This document shows, piece after piece, positions 35,184-44,128 of a stretch of DNA of 64,000 nt (the stretch's first letter is position 1; the number at the start of each line of letters is the position of its first letter). Source of the DNA: UKL13-3 sp040387195 (lineage in GTDB: Bacteria > Bacteroidota > Bacteroidia > UKL13-3); assembly GCA_040387195.1 (NCBI GenBank), contig JAZKEF010000017.1, forward strand, positions 124,001 through 188,000, in the 5' to 3' direction. A program made the translations under genes and the position numbers. Below the pieces are notes generated by a model. The model saw only the letters and a list, made by a program, of their open reading frames with translations. It was not told the origin of the DNA and did not search any database.

Positions 35184-35594
35184 ATGATATCCCAATGGCT
35201 AATGGCTTTTGGGATGATTGTTTGTTGTGGTGTATTATTGGTTTATGTGGGCATAGGCAAACCCTGGAAGCTCGATACTCCGGCTCTGGTATGGGCGGCT
35301 GCATGTGTGGCAGGGTTCATCTGTTACAAACTTGGTAAATTTCTAAGTTCACCGGCTCAACAGCCGGATACCCCGGAAAAAACCCGGTGCTGGAATCTCC
35401 TGTCGGTGCGTGAAGTAGAAGTTGCGGGGCTATTGCTGACCAACCTTACCAACAAAGAAATATGTGCCCGCCTTTTTATCGAATACAATACCCTCAAAAC
35501 ACATACACGGAGTATTTACCGCAAAACACAGTGCAACTCACGTATGGTTTTTATTCAGCGTTATAAAGCTTTACCTGATGAAACAACTATTTAA
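35184..35594 (+). CDS. Membrane-anchored LuxR-type regulator
   Basis: From the ATG at 35184 the protein has 136 residues: two membrane helices (MISQWLMAFGMIVCCGVLLV and about 30-50), a short linker, then a LuxR/GerE helix-turn-helix at about 72-130 (LSVREVEVAGLLLTNLTNKE, TLKTHTRSIYRKTQCNSR). No receiver domain. The upstream extension to 35067 overlaps the previous gene in another frame and is rejected. It overlaps the next gene by 17 bp. A DNA-binding domain fixed at the membrane suggests sensing of an envelope signal. Confidence 0.8.
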   Translation: MISQWLMAFGMIVCCGVLLVYVGIGKPWKLDTPALVWAAACVAGFICYKLGKFLSSPAQQPDTPEKTRCWNLLSVREVEVAGLLLTNLTNKEICARLFIEYNTLKTHTRSIYRKTQCNSRMVFIQRYKALPDETTI

Positions 35595-36033
35595 GTCCAC
35601 TTTACTCATTGTGTTGATTGTTGTGGCGTATAAATGCATGCTGCAATTTGTTGTGCCATATCTTGGATACTGGCTTTATACACTTATTCTGCTCATTACG
35701 CCCGTTGTGTTGTTTATGATGGTAAGCAGGCTCCAGTCCACAACATGGAAGCAGCAGCTTCCTTTTCTCAGCGTGTTGTTTTGTTGCCTGAGTGTATCCA
35801 TCAGTGCCGGGTTGTGTATTGGTATGGTCGATTATATAGTGCTTAAGTACCGATTGACTCTTTTCGGGACAGATGTTATGGAAGAACTGCAAACATCTTT
35901 TGCCGCGTTTATGTGGAGCTATGTTTCCTGGTATGCCGTTATTGGCGTGGTGTCGGGTGTGGTGGTTTGGTGCGTGCTTTACCTGAAAAAAAGTAAACAA
36001 AAGAAGAAAGTAGGCAAGGAAGAGTCCCGATAG
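35578..36033 (+). CDS. Four-helix membrane protein (DUF4199-like)
   Basis: From the ATG at 35578 the protein has 151 residues. Four hydrophobic helices are visible (about 5-25, 30-50, 62-85, 115-140), ending in a Lys-rich cytoplasmic tail. The plan resembles DUF4199 proteins of Bacteroidota, which is a weak assignment. The start overlaps the LuxR-type gene by 17 bp, so the two are translationally coupled and may form one sensing unit. Confidence 0.65.
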   Translation: MKQLFKSTLLIVLIVVAYKCMLQFVVPYLGYWLYTLILLITPVVLFMMVSRLQSTTWKQQLPFLSVLFCCLSVSISAGLCIGMVDYIVLKYRLTLFGTDVMEELQTSFAAFMWSYVSWYAVIGVVSGVVVWCVLYLKKSKQKKKVGKEESR

Positions 36034-36116
36034 CTATCGGGAGGCAGTAGGCAAAAGAAACTGCGGACAATGGACTGCGGACCTTTCCGCAAGAATTAGG
36101 TAATCTTATGGGCAGA

Positions 36117-36575
36117 CTATGACAGTTGCTCGTTCCAGGTGTGGTAGATATGGTATTTGAGGGCATCGTAGTTTTCGTATTCCGATTCTCCGATGGCTAG
36201 GACATTCTCATCATGCAATATAATTTCCAACAAACTATTTGTGCCTCCGTCTCCATCCGAATCGGAGGTTAAATTTACTTTTACTTTTTTGATGTCGGTA
36301 AACGGTACAAAGGTTTCTTCTTTGGTAAATAATAACTGAACCCTAATTCCCTCATCTGTTACTTCAATGCTCCGGTGGTTTTTGTAGATCATATCGCGGA
36401 AATAACGCCAGGCTATCACAACAGTTAGCAAGGTATAGACAACTGGTGCGGGCCAGTTATCGGCCATCATAATAGCAATAATGCCCGAGACAGGCAAACC
36501 AAGCATGAGCACCGATCCGATGATGCCCAGCACCCAATACCCCGAACGGTGTTTACTTTTGATAATACTCTTCAT
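36117..36575 (-). CDS. Small membrane protein with PH-like domain
   Basis: From the ATG at 36573-36575 the protein has 152 residues. Two membrane helices lie at about 12-30 and 45-62. The rest (RSIEVTDEGIRVQLLFTKEE, FVPFTDIKKVKVNLTSDSDG, NSLLEIILHDENVLAIGESE) has the strand pattern of a bacterial PH-like domain. The longer frame from 36644 adds 23 residues unlike a protein start. Function unknown. Confidence 0.6.
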   Translation of the reverse strand: MKSIIKSKHRSGYWVLGIIGSVLMLGLPVSGIIAIMMADNWPAPVVYTLLTVVIAWRYFRDMIYKNHRSIEVTDEGIRVQLLFTKEETFVPFTDIKKVKVNLTSDSDGDGGTNSLLEIILHDENVLAIGESEYENYDALKYHIYHTWNEQLS

Positions 36576-36855
36576 ACAGGTAAAATATGGACACAGGGGG
36601 TAAAGGAGAATTGGCTGCCGATTGCAACCATCTTCCAACTGCAATTAACAAAAAAGGACTGCTAAAACAATGAGGGTAAAGTTATTTTAATGGGGGATTT
36701 TGGTTTAACCACAGCGTTCGCTGTGATTATCACGCTATAGGCTGAAAGTCAAATGATTTATATATATTTATATATTTTCAGTGTTTCTTATATCTTGCAA
36801 TTACATTCAGCAAAGTAATTGCTAAACCCAAACCCTCCAAACTACTCCTAATCCC

Positions 36856-37434
36856 ATGAAAATCATTCTTACCTTTTTAATCAGCTTCACACTTACGTAT
36901 TCATTGGTTGCTCAAACTACCTCTGAAGAACAAGAATCCTCAGGAGCAGAAGTTATTCGCAGATACGGTCTTTGTGTATTTCCCACGCGAGCTACCCGGA
37001 TCAATGGTCTCTGTTTGGCATTTTCTCATAACAAACCTAGAAAGATCAACGGTGTCAATATTGATTTTCCAGGAGCGCGTTTTACAGAATATATGATATA
37101 TATGATGTCAAGAGATATATACGCTGATCGCTTTGCTTCCGTAAATGGACTCACTGTTTCTTTTAATCCTATTTATAATAAAGTAAATGGTTTAGGCATT
37201 TTCATATTCATAACTGAAATATACACTTTTAACGGAGTTATTATTGGTACCTTAAATCGCGTAAAGGATATGCAAGGGGTTCAAATTGGTTTCACCAATG
37301 ATGCTACAGATGGAAGACTTGTTCAGTTTGGGATACTTAATACAATTGCATCTAATCCTTATGGACTTCGGACATTACCAATACTTAATCTTAGGTTTAA
37401 GAAACATGTAGCCGACTCAACTGATAAGAAATAG
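36856..37434 (+). CDS. Secreted repeat protein, LA_2272-like
   Basis: The gene encodes 192 residues with a signal peptide (MKIILTFLISFTLTYSLVAQ). The mature part repeats the pattern xxNGLxxxF / xxNGVxIxF: RINGLCLAFSHN, KINGVNIDFPG, SVNGLTVSFNP, KVNGLGIFIF, TFNGVIIGTLN, DMQGVQIGF. Such short beta repeats resemble LA_2272-type surface proteins of Leptospira and Bacteroidota, which is a tentative name. It probably forms a beta-helix or barrel at the cell surface. Confidence 0.6.
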   Translation: MKIILTFLISFTLTYSLVAQTTSEEQESSGAEVIRRYGLCVFPTRATRINGLCLAFSHNKPRKINGVNIDFPGARFTEYMIYMMSRDIYADRFASVNGLTVSFNPIYNKVNGLGIFIFITEIYTFNGVIIGTLNRVKDMQGVQIGFTNDATDGRLVQFGILNTIASNPYGLRTLPILNLRFKKHVADSTDKK

Positions 37435-37509
37435 GGCTGGTCAAGAGAATGCAGCATTCACTGCGTGAATATGCACGGGTTCAATGAAAGGAATTTACGT
37501 GGGCAATAA

Positions 37510-37556
37510 TCAGATAAGGTTCATCAGCATATCCGGGAATAATCCCAGCGCAACTC
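37510..37556 (-). pseudogene. Degenerate second copy of the nuoN 3' end
   Basis: The minus strand reads LGLFPDMLMNLI followed by TGA at 37510-37512, against LGLFPDMFMNLI and TAG at the true nuoN end (38089). Nucleotide identity is about 80% over roughly 40 bp, with a 2-bp gap upstream that breaks the frame. It lies 0.55 kb past nuoN, beyond the ORF6N fragment. Confidence 0.7.
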
Positions 37557-37602
37557 ATCATCATAAAAAATAGGCTAATAAACGATTAATAGATGGGTAA
37601 AC

Positions 37603-38013
37603 TCATTCATTGTTTTTAAAACCAATTCTCTTTCTGGGTTCAATTGAAGGAGTAAGCAGTTGTTTGAGCGCTTCAAAAATGTATTGAATATCCTCTTCCT
37701 GTTTTTGTTGTGTCGAATCTTGCTTCAATAGCTTCTTTTCAATCTGTTCGATTTTTAGTAATTACCCTTTATTGTGAAGCAGTGCTTCCCGTATTCTGGT
37801 AAAAATTCTGATAATATGAATGTTTACTTCAATGGATGTCTCGCTATTAAGCACGCTCGAAAGCATGGCGACTCCCTGTTCAGTAAAAGCAGTAGGTGGT
37901 TTTCTTAAGCCCATTTTCTCTTTATTGGATATCACAATCTGTGATTTCCAATTATTAAGTTCATCTATGTTAAGTGAAGGTTTAACCAAATAGAATAAAA
38001 AAACGCCGCCCAA
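37603..38013 (-). pseudogene. Decayed ORF6N-domain gene (5'-truncated, in-frame stop)
   Basis: The frame from 38013 reads NNWKSQIVISNKEKMGLRKP then PTAFTEQGVAMLSSVLNSE and NIHIIRIFTRIREALLHNKG, the conserved core of ORF6N (KilA-N-like phage antirepressor) proteins, and stops at TAA (37762-37764). Beyond the stop the same frame continues as LLKIEQIEKKLLKQDSTQQK and a C-terminal RKRIGFKNNE ending at 37603, the usual ORF6N tail. The N-terminal 60-70 residues are missing. One nonsense change plus truncation marks a dead gene, possibly left by a mobile element inserted at the nuoN end. Confidence 0.75.
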
Positions 38014-38088
38014 ATCAATGAGCAGCGTCCTGAGAAAATATTAAATATATTAATTTCGAAATTCGAATTTTGGTATTCGAATTTATTG

Positions 38089-39468
38089 CTAAATCAAATT
38101 CATAAACATATCAGGGAACAACCCCAGAGCTAAACTCATGGCCACACAAAACACAGCCACCATCACATACACCGGAGATACCTCTATTTCGGTATCGTTA
38201 CCTTCTTTGGTGTACATAGCCAGTACCACTTTTAAGTAGTAATAAGCACCAATCATGGATGCTACCACCGCAAGGAGGGTTAAGGTCATGTGTCCGTTTT
38301 GGATGGCTTTACTGAAGATGTAGTATTTACCCAGAAAGCCAGAGAAAGGAGGGATACCTGCCAATGAGAGCATGCTCATGGTTAATAGGGCTGCCAGCAA
38401 CGGACTCTTTTTACCCAAACCATTAAAGGCATCAATACCCTCATTTTGCATGGCATGGAATACCGGAATGGCAACGGCAAATGCACCAATGGTGGCAAAT
38501 GCATATCCTGCAGAATAATAGAAAAGGGCAGAAGCAGTTCCTACATATAAACTGATAACAGCTAACAACATGTATCCGGCATGAGAAATACCCGAGTATG
38601 CCATGAGTCGTTTGAAGTTGGTTTGGTGCAATGCAGTAAAGTTACCAATCGCCAGTGAAGCAACTGCCGCAATAGCCAAAGTAGAATCAACATAGGTTAA
38701 GGTTCCCAGGAAGCAGGTGGCAAACAAGCGGTATAAAGCACCGAAAGCTGCAATCTTCACCAAGGTACTCATGAAGGCGGTAATCAAAGCAGGGGAACCT
38801 TCGTATACATCGGGGCTCCAGAAGTGAAACGGTGCAGCTGCAACTTTAAACAGCATGGCAACCAGCATCAGCATCATACCTATATAAAACAACGGACTGA
38901 TGGTTTGTGCATCGTGTGCCATGATATACTCACCGATTTTTTGCAGGTTAAAGCTGTTGGTTACCCCATAAATCAAGGCAATACCAAATAGCAAGAATCC
39001 CGAAGCAAAGGCACCCATCAAAAAGTATTTGAAACCAGCCTCATTCGATTTGGTATCGAAACGTTTGCTGCCGGCCATAATGTATAAGGAGATGGAAAGG
39101 ATCTCAATACCCAGGAAGAGCATGGCCATATTGGAATAAGATAACATAATCAACGCTCCGCAAAGGGTGAAAATTAGGATAGCCAGGTAATCGCTGATGT
39201 GGTGTTGTTCGTTTTTGTAGTAGTCGGCAGATAATACAAAAATCAACAAACCGACAACAAGCACCAGCGCGCTGAATGCTACCGAAAAATGATCGATACG
39301 CACCATATCGTTGTAAAAACTGCCGCCCTGATTCCACTCCATATAGTTTACACCAAAGATGCCTGTAATGGCAATTACCACTGCAGGAATCAATAGCTTA
39401 CGCAGGTTGAAGATCTCCGCCAAGAGGCAGAACAAACCAAGACATGATGTATAGATTAATGTGTTCAT
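38089..39468 (-). CDS. nuoN: NADH-quinone oxidoreductase subunit N
   Basis: The gene encodes 459 residues, an antiporter-like proton-pumping membrane subunit of complex I with about 14 helices. Typical segments: MAMLFLGIEILSISLYIMAG, PFHFWSPDVYEGSPALITAF, NFKRLMAYSGISHAGYMLLA and FSGFLGKYYIFSKA. Conserved Lys residues are in TLVKIAAF and FKRLMAYS. It is the last gene of the nuo operon, with a palindrome-rich 128-bp spacer after nuoM. Its 3' end has a degenerate duplicate at 37510. Confidence 0.95.
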   Translation of the reverse strand: MNTLIYTSCLGLFCLLAEIFNLRKLLIPAVVIAITGIFGVNYMEWNQGGSFYNDMVRIDHFSVAFSALVLVVGLLIFVLSADYYKNEQHHISDYLAILIFTLCGALIMLSYSNMAMLFLGIEILSISLYIMAGSKRFDTKSNEAGFKYFLMGAFASGFLLFGIALIYGVTNSFNLQKIGEYIMAHDAQTISPLFYIGMMLMLVAMLFKVAAAPFHFWSPDVYEGSPALITAFMSTLVKIAAFGALYRLFATCFLGTLTYVDSTLAIAAVASLAIGNFTALHQTNFKRLMAYSGISHAGYMLLAVISLYVGTASALFYYSAGYAFATIGAFAVAIPVFHAMQNEGIDAFNGLGKKSPLLAALLTMSMLSLAGIPPFSGFLGKYYIFSKAIQNGHMTLTLLAVVASMIGAYYYLKVVLAMYTKEGNDTEIEVSPVYVMVAVFCVAMSLALGLFPDMFMNLI

Positions 39469-39484
39469 ATTTTTTATCTGTCAT

Positions 39485-39564
39485 ACCCATCCATGGATGG
39501 GTTTTTATATCATTTTATTTGTCATGCGCATTGTCGCATGGTAGAGACGCATAATTATGCGTCT
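39485..39564. repeat. Two perfect palindromes between nuoM and nuoN
   Basis: ACCCATCCATGGATGGGT (39485-39502, followed by TTTTT) and AGACGCATAATTATGCGTCT (39545-39564) are both perfect. A weaker ATGCGCATTGTCGCAT lies between them. They may attenuate or stabilise the nuo mRNA, or be inserted REP-type elements. Confidence 0.75.
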
Positions 39565-39596
39565 TTACGGTTAATCCCATGGGACACACCCATGGA

Positions 39597-41048
39597 TTAT
39601 TTTCCAATTGATTTACCCAAAATCAACTGCAATGCAGGTTCGGCAATATCGAATACCGGTTTAGGATAAATACCCAACAGGATAATTACACCTGCAATGA
39701 CACCCAGCACAATTTTTTCGTTCCATTTTAAATCGGGGAATGAAGTGATGTGTTCATTTACGTTGCCCAACATGGTGCGCTGGAACATCCGTAACATATA
39801 CACGGCACCCAGGATGATGGTTAATCCTGCAAACACCGATAACCAGGTATTGTATTCGTATACACCGAATAATAGCAGGAACTCACCAATGAAGCCGTTG
39901 GTTAACGGCAATGCTACACTTCCCAATACCACTACCATAAACAAGGTGTTGAACTTAGGGGCAAGGTTGCGGATTCCTCCAAGGCTATCGATATCCAATG
40001 TATTGGTCCGGTTGAAAATGATATCGGCACAGAAAAATAAACCGATAACGTTCACACCGTGAGCAAGCATTTGCACCACGCTACCCTGAAAACCTTGCAT
40101 GTTCAATGCAAAGATACCTGCACTGATTAACCCAACGTGGGCAACCGAAGAGTAGGCAAGGAGTTTTTTGAGATCCTTTTGCATGATCGCAATAATGGAT
40201 GCATATACAATTCCAACCACACATAAGGTGATGGCTAATGGTCCCCACTCGGCAACACCTGAAGGAAGGATCGGCAATAACCAACGCAACAAACTGTAAG
40301 TACCCATTTTGAGCATGATACCCGAAAGTAGCATGGTTCCTTGTGTAGGTGCTTCTTTGTAAGTATCGGCCTGCCAGGTATGGAATGGTACGATTGGAAT
40401 TTTAATGGCGAATGCGAGGAAGAATGTCCAGAACAACCAACCTTGTTTGCAAGCGCAGATGCTTGCATTATAAAGGTCGCGGATATCGAATGATTGGTTT
40501 GGATTGTACCAGTACAACATGATAAATCCGAACAACATCAACAAACTGCCGGCTAAGGTATAGATGAAAAATTTTAATGTAACGGGGACGCGGTTTGGTC
40601 CGCCCCAGCGTAAAGCAATAAAATAGATTGGAATCAATGCAAGTTCCCAGAAGATGTAATACAACATCCCATCCATCGACATGAATACTCCATTCAATGC
40701 AAATTGCATTAACAGGATAAGGGAGAAATAACCTGCAGCACGCTCAATGGTTCTGTTGAATGCAGAAAGGATAATGAGTGGAGTAAGGAAGTTGGTTAAG
40801 GCAACCATCAAAAAGCTTAATCCATCCAATCCGAAATGGAGGCTGATCTTAGGATTGCTGATCCACTCGTGGAAGAAATAGAAAGCCTCGGCACCATGCT
40901 GTTTGTATACACAATACGCATAGGTGGTAATGGCCAATTGCCCGATGGATAATACCAATGCGAGTTTGGAAGCAAGCTTATTGCCTGCAGCCAGCACCAG
41001 TAATGATGCCAATAAAGGGAAACCTAAAAGGAGTAATGTTATCATCAT
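39597..41048 (-). CDS. nuoM: NADH-quinone oxidoreductase subunit M
   Basis: The gene encodes 483 residues, an antiporter-like complex I subunit with about 14 helices. Signatures: FFHEWISNPKISLHFGLDGL, FWELALIPIYFIALRWGG (conserved Glu), KIPIVPFHTWQADTYKEAPT, KDLKKLLAYSSVAHVGLISA and NGFIGEFLLLFG. It lies 4 bp after nuoL, so the two are co-translated. Confidence 0.95.
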   Translation of the reverse strand: MMITLLLLGFPLLASLLVLAAGNKLASKLALVLSIGQLAITTYAYCVYKQHGAEAFYFFHEWISNPKISLHFGLDGLSFLMVALTNFLTPLIILSAFNRTIERAAGYFSLILLMQFALNGVFMSMDGMLYYIFWELALIPIYFIALRWGGPNRVPVTLKFFIYTLAGSLLMLFGFIMLYWYNPNQSFDIRDLYNASICACKQGWLFWTFFLAFAIKIPIVPFHTWQADTYKEAPTQGTMLLSGIMLKMGTYSLLRWLLPILPSGVAEWGPLAITLCVVGIVYASIIAIMQKDLKKLLAYSSVAHVGLISAGIFALNMQGFQGSVVQMLAHGVNVIGLFFCADIIFNRTNTLDIDSLGGIRNLAPKFNTLFMVVVLGSVALPLTNGFIGEFLLLFGVYEYNTWLSVFAGLTIILGAVYMLRMFQRTMLGNVNEHITSFPDLKWNEKIVLGVIAGVIILLGIYPKPVFDIAEPALQLILGKSIGK

Positions 41049-41052
41049 GATA

Positions 41053-42981
41053 TTATGCGAGCAACCTGATTACAAATAATACAACCATACTTAACACCAT
41101 TGCGAAGATGTAGAATCCGGTGTTTCCGGTCTGGATCAAACGCGTGGCGCGACCTGTTATGCCAACGGCCCATGCTACAGCGTTTACCGCAAGGTCAATA
41201 ATTAATTTATCTACTACCACCATAAACAAATCGGAAAGGACAAGCATGGGTTTTACCACCACTTTATCATACAACTCATCTACATAGAATTTATTCGAAA
41301 TCCATTTATTCAACCCGGTTAAACTTGCTTCATCAGCAGGTTGTTCGCCTTTCTTAACATATTTTTGATACGCAAATACGATAGCTGCGATAGCTGCTAA
41401 TCCGGCAAACGACATCAACATAATTTCACTGCTGTGAGACAACGCTTCATGCTCATGTAAAAAAGCTTTAGATGGTTCCGTAACAGATGAAAGGTATGTT
41501 CCGAATAAATGCGTGGCGTGAAAGACAGAAGGTAAACCCAATACACCACCAACTATGGATAACAAACACAGTACGATTAAAGGAATGGTAATAGTGAGTG
41601 GTGATTCGTGAATATGTTTTTTGGTTTCATCGGTACCACGGAAGGTTCCAAAGAAGGTGAGGTAAACCAAACGGAACATATAAAAGGCAGTGATCATGGA
41701 GCTGATGGAAAGGATTCCCCAGATCAATTTGTTTTGCTCGAAGGCATGCGCCAGAATTTCATCCTTAGAAAAGAAACCCGATAACAACGGGAAACCGGAA
41801 ATGGCAAATGAAGCAATGATAAAAGTGAGGTAGGTAACAGGGATGAGTTTTTTCAATCCTCCCATCTTACGGATATCCTGTTCGCCATGCAATGCATGAA
41901 TCACACTACCCGAACCCAGGAATAAACAAGCTTTAAAAAACGCATGTGTTACGACATGGAACATACCACTCGAAAAGGCGCCAAGGCCAAGTGCAGCAAA
42001 CATTAATCCCAATTGCGACACAGTTGAATAAGCCAGTACTTTTTTAATATCGTTTTGCATTAAACCAATAACTGCTGCAAATACAGAAGTGGCAACTCCT
42101 ACAACCAAAATAACATCAAGTGTATGTGGTGCCATCGCAAATAATACGTTGGAGCGAACCACCATATAGATACCTGCAGTAACCATGGTAGCTGCGTGGA
42201 TCAATGCCGAAACCGGTGTTGGTCCGGCCATTGCATCAGGTAACCAGGTGTATAAAGGCAACTGAGCCGATTTGCCCATAGCACCTACAAATAATAACAA
42301 GGTAATAGAAACCAGCAGCATACTGTTAGGTGTCATCATTGCAGCCTGAGAAGCTACAGCTCCATATTCCAGTGTCCCGAAGTTGAAGAGAATAAAGAAC
42401 ATGCCCAGCAAAAATCCTAAGTCTCCGATACGGTTCATGACGAAGGCTTTTTTCGCTGCGTTATTGTATGCATCGTTTTTAAACCAGAAGCCAATCAGTA
42501 AGTATGAACACAATCCAACACCTTCCCATCCGATGAACATTACCAGGTAGTTGCTTCCCATAACCAGCAACAGCATGAAAAATATAAACAGGTTGAGGTA
42601 TGTGAAAAAGCGAGTCACGCCTTCATCATCATGCATGTAACCGATAGAGTAGAGGTGGATGAGGAATCCGATTCCTGTTATCACCAACAACATCACAACC
42701 GTTAACGGGTCAATGAGGAAAGAGAATCCGATGTTTACTTTAGAAAAGGCGATCCATTGGAACAAATCAATGGTTACCGAACCGGCAGCATCAAGGTTCA
42801 TGAAAACAAATACCGAGCAGATAAAAGAGCCAAGGATAACCAGTGTGGCCAACCAGCTAGCTAAGGCTTTGGGTATGTATTTGCCAAACAGTCCATTAAT
42901 CAGAAACCCAATTAAAGGAAGGAGGGGAATGAGTATCCCCGGCATGATAAAGATTGAGTCGTGTAAAATTTGTTCCGTCAC
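41053..42981 (-). CDS. nuoL: NADH-quinone oxidoreductase subunit L
   Basis: The gene encodes 642 residues, the most distal pumping subunit with the long lateral helix at its C-terminus. Signatures: FSFLIDPLTVVMLLVITGIG, MFIGWEGVGLCSYLLIGFWF, SAQLPLYTWLPDAMAGPTPV, LIHAATMVTAGIYMV, NDIKKVLAYSTVSQLGLMF and FSKDEILAHAFEQNK. The spacer to nuoK (42982-43104) carries inverted GCCGCTGATTACGC-type sequences. Confidence 0.95.
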   Translation of the reverse strand: MTEQILHDSIFIMPGILIPLLPLIGFLINGLFGKYIPKALASWLATLVILGSFICSVFVFMNLDAAGSVTIDLFQWIAFSKVNIGFSFLIDPLTVVMLLVITGIGFLIHLYSIGYMHDDEGVTRFFTYLNLFIFFMLLLVMGSNYLVMFIGWEGVGLCSYLLIGFWFKNDAYNNAAKKAFVMNRIGDLGFLLGMFFILFNFGTLEYGAVASQAAMMTPNSMLLVSITLLLFVGAMGKSAQLPLYTWLPDAMAGPTPVSALIHAATMVTAGIYMVVRSNVLFAMAPHTLDVILVVGVATSVFAAVIGLMQNDIKKVLAYSTVSQLGLMFAALGLGAFSSGMFHVVTHAFFKACLFLGSGSVIHALHGEQDIRKMGGLKKLIPVTYLTFIIASFAISGFPLLSGFFSKDEILAHAFEQNKLIWGILSISSMITAFYMFRLVYLTFFGTFRGTDETKKHIHESPLTITIPLIVLCLLSIVGGVLGLPSVFHATHLFGTYLSSVTEPSKAFLHEHEALSHSSEIMLMSFAGLAAIAAIVFAYQKYVKKGEQPADEASLTGLNKWISNKFYVDELYDKVVVKPMLVLSDLFMVVVDKLIIDLAVNAVAWAVGITGRATRLIQTGNTGFYIFAMVLSMVVLFVIRLLA

Positions 42982-43000
42982 TGTCGTCTGTTTATTTGTT

Positions 43001-43093
43001 GCCGCTGATTACGCAAGTTCAATTGCTAAGTCTTTGGCTGATTATGTTACATTATCGCATTTAGCTTAATCCTTTAATTGGCGTAATCTGCGC
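43001..43093. repeat. Inverted-repeat element in the nuoL-nuoK spacer
   Basis: GCCGCTGATTACGC (43001-43014) and the inverse GCGTAATCTGCGC (43081-43093) frame about 65 bp. The same pair frames the nuoF-nuoG spacer at 47296-47467, suggesting a small mobile palindromic element. Confidence 0.55.
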
Positions 43094-43104
43094 TATATTC
43101 TTGC

Positions 43105-43428
43105 TTATCCTTTTAACTTACTGAGCACATCAATATCTGTACTCATTACATTTCGGTAGATGCTTACCAGCAGGGCAAGCCCAACAGCTACTTCTGCCGC
43201 TGCCACCACCATGATAAAAAACACAAATACCTGTCCGTCCGAATTGTTGCCATAAGCCGAAAACGAAACCAATAACAGATTCACGGCATTCAGCATCAAT
43301 TCAACACACATCAAAATAATAATGGCGTTTCTGCGGAATAATACTCCGATCACACCGATGCAAAACAAGAACGTACTCAACAGTAAGTACCAGTTTTGCG
43401 GAATTGCTTGTAAGGTTATTTCTCCCAT
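43105..43428 (-). CDS. nuoK: NADH-quinone oxidoreductase subunit K
   Basis: The gene encodes 107 residues with three membrane helices, the normal size. The conserved Glu residues of the proton path lie in MCVELMLNAVNLLLVSF and VVAAAEVAVGLALLVSIYR. The C-terminal IDVLSKLKG is typical. Confidence 0.95.
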   Translation of the reverse strand: MGEITLQAIPQNWYLLLSTFLFCIGVIGVLFRRNAIIILMCVELMLNAVNLLLVSFSAYGNNSDGQVFVFFIMVVAAAEVAVGLALLVSIYRNVMSTDIDVLSKLKG

Positions 43429-43438
43429 TTTTTAGCTA

Positions 43439-43490
43439 TTGGCTATTGGCTTTTAGCGGTTGGCTGTTGGCTTTTAGCTTTGTTTTAATT
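43439..43490. repeat. Short tandem repeats in the nuoJ-nuoK spacer
   Basis: TTGGCTATTGGCTTTTAGC-like units (GCTATTGGC, GGTTGGCTGTTGGC, CTTTTAGC) run in tandem. The reverse form GCTAAAAGC precedes the 29-bp repeats at 29467 and 32172. Confidence 0.6.
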
Positions 43491-43584
43491 ATTAACATCT
43501 AACTATTCCGAACCCGATAAATCAGGACGTTAACTACTATCATTTGCACATCTGCATATCATCACATTTGCACATTTTATCCAA

Positions 43585-44082
43585 TCAACTCTTCTCCTTC
43601 TTCGCTAATACCACTGCCCCGATCATTGCCGAAAGGAACAAGACTGACGATATTTCAAACGGCAATACAAAGTCGGTAAACAGTTTCATCCCTACATTTT
43701 GTACAAACCCGATTTCTGTTTTTACCGGCATGTTATAGTTTCCTAAATCACTTGATTTCATTGCAGCAATCAGTGTTAGGAATAAAATTCCTCCCGAAAT
43801 AACGGCCGCAAACTTTACCCAGTTAATCTTGTGTTGTTCATTCTCTTTGTTCAGGTTTAACAACATCACCACAAAAAGGAACAATACCATTATAGCCCCT
43901 GCGTACACAATAATATGTACGATTGCCAGGAACTGCGCATTGAGCATGATATAGTGTCCGGCAATGGTGAAAAAGCAAACAATCAGCCACAGTACGCTGT
44001 AAATGGGAACCCTGGAAAACACCACCAGCAGTGCGCTGATGATTGATAATGCAGAGAGTATGTAGAACAAATATTGACTCAT
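43585..44082 (-). CDS. nuoJ: NADH-quinone oxidoreductase subunit J
   Basis: From the ATG at 44080-44082 the protein has 165 residues with five membrane helices. It starts MSQYLFYILSALSIISALLV. The conserved IVHIIVYAGAIMVLFLFVVM helix contains the pi-bulge region that couples quinone reduction to pumping. The frame upstream to 44190 overlaps nuoI and is not part of the gene. Confidence 0.95.
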   Translation of the reverse strand: MSQYLFYILSALSIISALLVVFSRVPIYSVLWLIVCFFTIAGHYIMLNAQFLAIVHIIVYAGAIMVLFLFVVMLLNLNKENEQHKINWVKFAAVISGGILFLTLIAAMKSSDLGNYNMPVKTEIGFVQNVGMKLFTDFVLPFEISSVLFLSAMIGAVVLAKKEKS

Positions 44083-44128
44083 TTCTGTTAGGTTATTGCG
44101 GTGAGCAAGTATAGTGTTAGGTGATGAT

